A DNA stretch of 64,000 bases from Lycocorax pyrrhopterus obiensis (taxonomy: Eukaryota; Chordata; Aves; Passeriformes; Paradisaeidae). Positions 62,901 to 64,000 of the stretch are shown piece after piece. Position 1 is the first letter of the stretch, and the number at the start of each line of letters is the position of its first letter. The stretch lies in contig JACSVZ010000022.1 of the NCBI GenBank assembly GCA_014706295.1, positions 11,736,830-11,800,829 of the forward strand, read 5' to 3'. The notes below the pieces were generated by a model. That model was not told where the DNA came from. It saw only the letters and a program-made list of their open reading frames with translations, and ran no database searches. A program made the position numbers and the translations under genes.

Positions 62901-63336
62901 GAAATAGACAGCTTCACACAGACCAATCTCACACTCTTATTTCCCAAACAATCTGCTCCCAGAGCAAAAACTAGACGTGCACCATATGAGTTTCTGGTTA
63001 TGAAATCTTTAGTTTCTAAACACAAACAAAAAGACAGAAGTGGACTAGAAGAGGAAACAACCTATAACAGGACTTTGCTCCTCTGATGCAGCAGCAAATT
63101 CAGAGCCAACCTGCAAAGGCCTTTGCAATTCAGCGCACGAAGAGTCAGCGGCTGACGTGGCCTGCTGACTTCATGGACCTGAAGGCTCCCTGTGAGTCCC
63201 ATCAGTGCAAAAAAGCCACAGAGGCTGAAAAAACCCTTGGAATCACACACTGCGCCCATCTCCAGGGAGCTGTCACGGCTCACGTTCACAGATACATCAA
63301 AGACACACTTTTAAAGCGGTGCACTTTAACACTCAC
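59918..63336 (-). other. ARFGAP1: Probable first intron of ARFGAP1
   Basis: The acceptor at 59918 precedes the first coding exon, and a consensus donor (GCGG|GTGAGT) lies at 63336 in the CpG island. No other gene, repeat family or RNA gene was recognised inside. Confidence 0.6.
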
Positions 63337-63625
63337 CCGCCTCACCCAGCGCTTCGCAGGGCCGAGAGAAGGGCGATTCCTCCAGGCACACCTTCGGTAC
63401 CCGGATCCCAGCGGCGTCCTGGAGCCTCCCTCAAAACATGGCCGGGTTCCGCCGAGCCCTCCGGCCTCTGCTTTCTGGGCAAGAAAATAACGCAGAAAAA
63501 GCTGAAATAGCGGGCAGGAGATGCCTCCTGCCCGCCACGCCAGCCAGGCACCGGCACCTCGCCCGCCCTCGGGACCGTCCTGTGTGACAGCGCGGGGGCC
63601 GGGCCCGAGCGCCGCCACCTCAGCG

Positions 63626-63654
63626 CTGGGCTGGGCTGGGCTGGGCTGGGCTGG
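63626..63654. repeat. (CTGGG)n run in the ARFGAP1 promoter island
   Basis: Five full CTGGG units plus CTGG in the CpG island. Confidence 0.9.
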
Positions 63655-63830
63655 CGGGGCACGGGCGACCCCGGCACAGCGAACCCCGGCTTGGAAAGCC
63701 GCGGGGACGGGGACGCACCACGGCCCTGAGCAGCACCGCCGGCCCTGGTCCCGATCCCGGTCCTGATCCCAGTCCCAGTCCCGGCCGCCGGCCCGATCCC
63801 GCCCGGCGCCGCCGACGTTGCAGGGCGCGA

Positions 63831-63842
63831 GGCATTGTGGGC
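63831..63842. promoter_or_regulatory. Candidate ZNF143/THAP11-type site
   Basis: GGCATTGTGGGC resembles the CCCACAATGC-type core bound by ZNF143 (Staf) and THAP11, which is common at CpG-island and bidirectional promoters. It lies in the ARFGAP1 promoter island. This is a motif match by eye only. Confidence 0.4.
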
Positions 63843-64000
63843 GCGCGCCTTAACCCGCTGCGGTGCGGGGCGGGCTAGGAATTCCAAAAACATCCAATTA
63901 TATCCAGCTCCGCGTGTTCCAGGGAGAAGTTTAAGGGATTTGTTTCAACCAGGCAAAGCTGAAATAAAGGTTTAAATTGAACCCTGGGCGCGCGCTGCTC

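Larger units (their letters stand above)
63337..63870 (-). promoter_or_regulatory. ARFGAP1: CpG-island promoter and non-coding exon 1 of ARFGAP1
   Basis: This is a dense GC/CpG island next to AT-rich intron sequence. A GTGAGT donor on the minus strand at 63336-63331 gives a likely end for a non-coding first exon at 63337; its 5' end is not fixed. The island includes a CTGGG repeat and a GCATTGTGGG motif. It may be shared with a gene starting to the right of the window, which cannot be seen. Confidence 0.75.

Noticed and set aside
63342..63893. Minus-strand open frame of 183 codons in the ARFGAP1 promoter island
   Set aside because: It covers the promoter and non-coding exon, is rich in Gly/Ala/Pro/Arg and is not joined in frame to the conserved ARFGAP1 start.

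Overview
The window looks like bird genomic DNA, most likely from a gene-dense microchromosome equivalent to chicken chromosome 20 and human 20q13.33. The reasons are short intron-split vertebrate genes, several CR1 LINE 3' ends (the main avian retrotransposon), CpG-island promoters, and the gene pair ARFGAP1 and COL20A1, which are also close neighbours in human. The species is not resolved. No bacterial, viral or CRISPR feature was found.

Three protein-coding genes all lie on the minus strand, head to tail. Right part (about 46.4-63.9 kb): ARFGAP1. All twelve coding exons were read out and give a 412-residue protein; a non-coding first exon probably sits in the CpG island near 63.3-63.9 kb. 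Middle (18.4-33.9 kb): a complete nine-exon gene for a 398-residue DEP-DEP-PDZ protein closely similar to the mTOR inhibitor DEPTOR. Left (1-9.9 kb): the 5' part of COL20A1, covering signal peptide, first fibronectin type III domain, linker and most of the VWA domain; the gene runs off the left edge inside the VWA domain.

The most interesting point is the middle gene. As far as I recall, human DEPTOR lies on 8q24 directly upstream of COL14A1, in the same orientation, and COL14A1 is a paralogue of COL20A1. Here a DEPTOR-like gene lies directly upstream of COL20A1, again in the same orientation. This suggests the two gene pairs are whole-genome-duplication copies of one ancestral DEPTOR-collagen pair, and that the copy beside COL20A1 was lost from the human locus. 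The paralogue keeps the DEP and PDZ domains, but the residues aligned with the beta-TrCP phosphodegron of DEPTOR are changed, so its turnover may differ.

Between the genes are two gene-poor intervals: about 9.9-18.2 kb, with a 45-46 bp minisatellite, CR1 fragments and an orphan GC-rich island at 15.2-15.5 kb; and about 34.3-46.4 kb, with a second GC-rich island at 35.2-35.4 kb and mostly AT-rich DNA. ARFGAP1 acts at the Golgi on Arf1 and COPI, the DEPTOR-like protein is expected to act on mTOR signalling, and COL20A1 is a secreted FACIT collagen. I see no sign that the three form one pathway; their adjacency looks ancestral.
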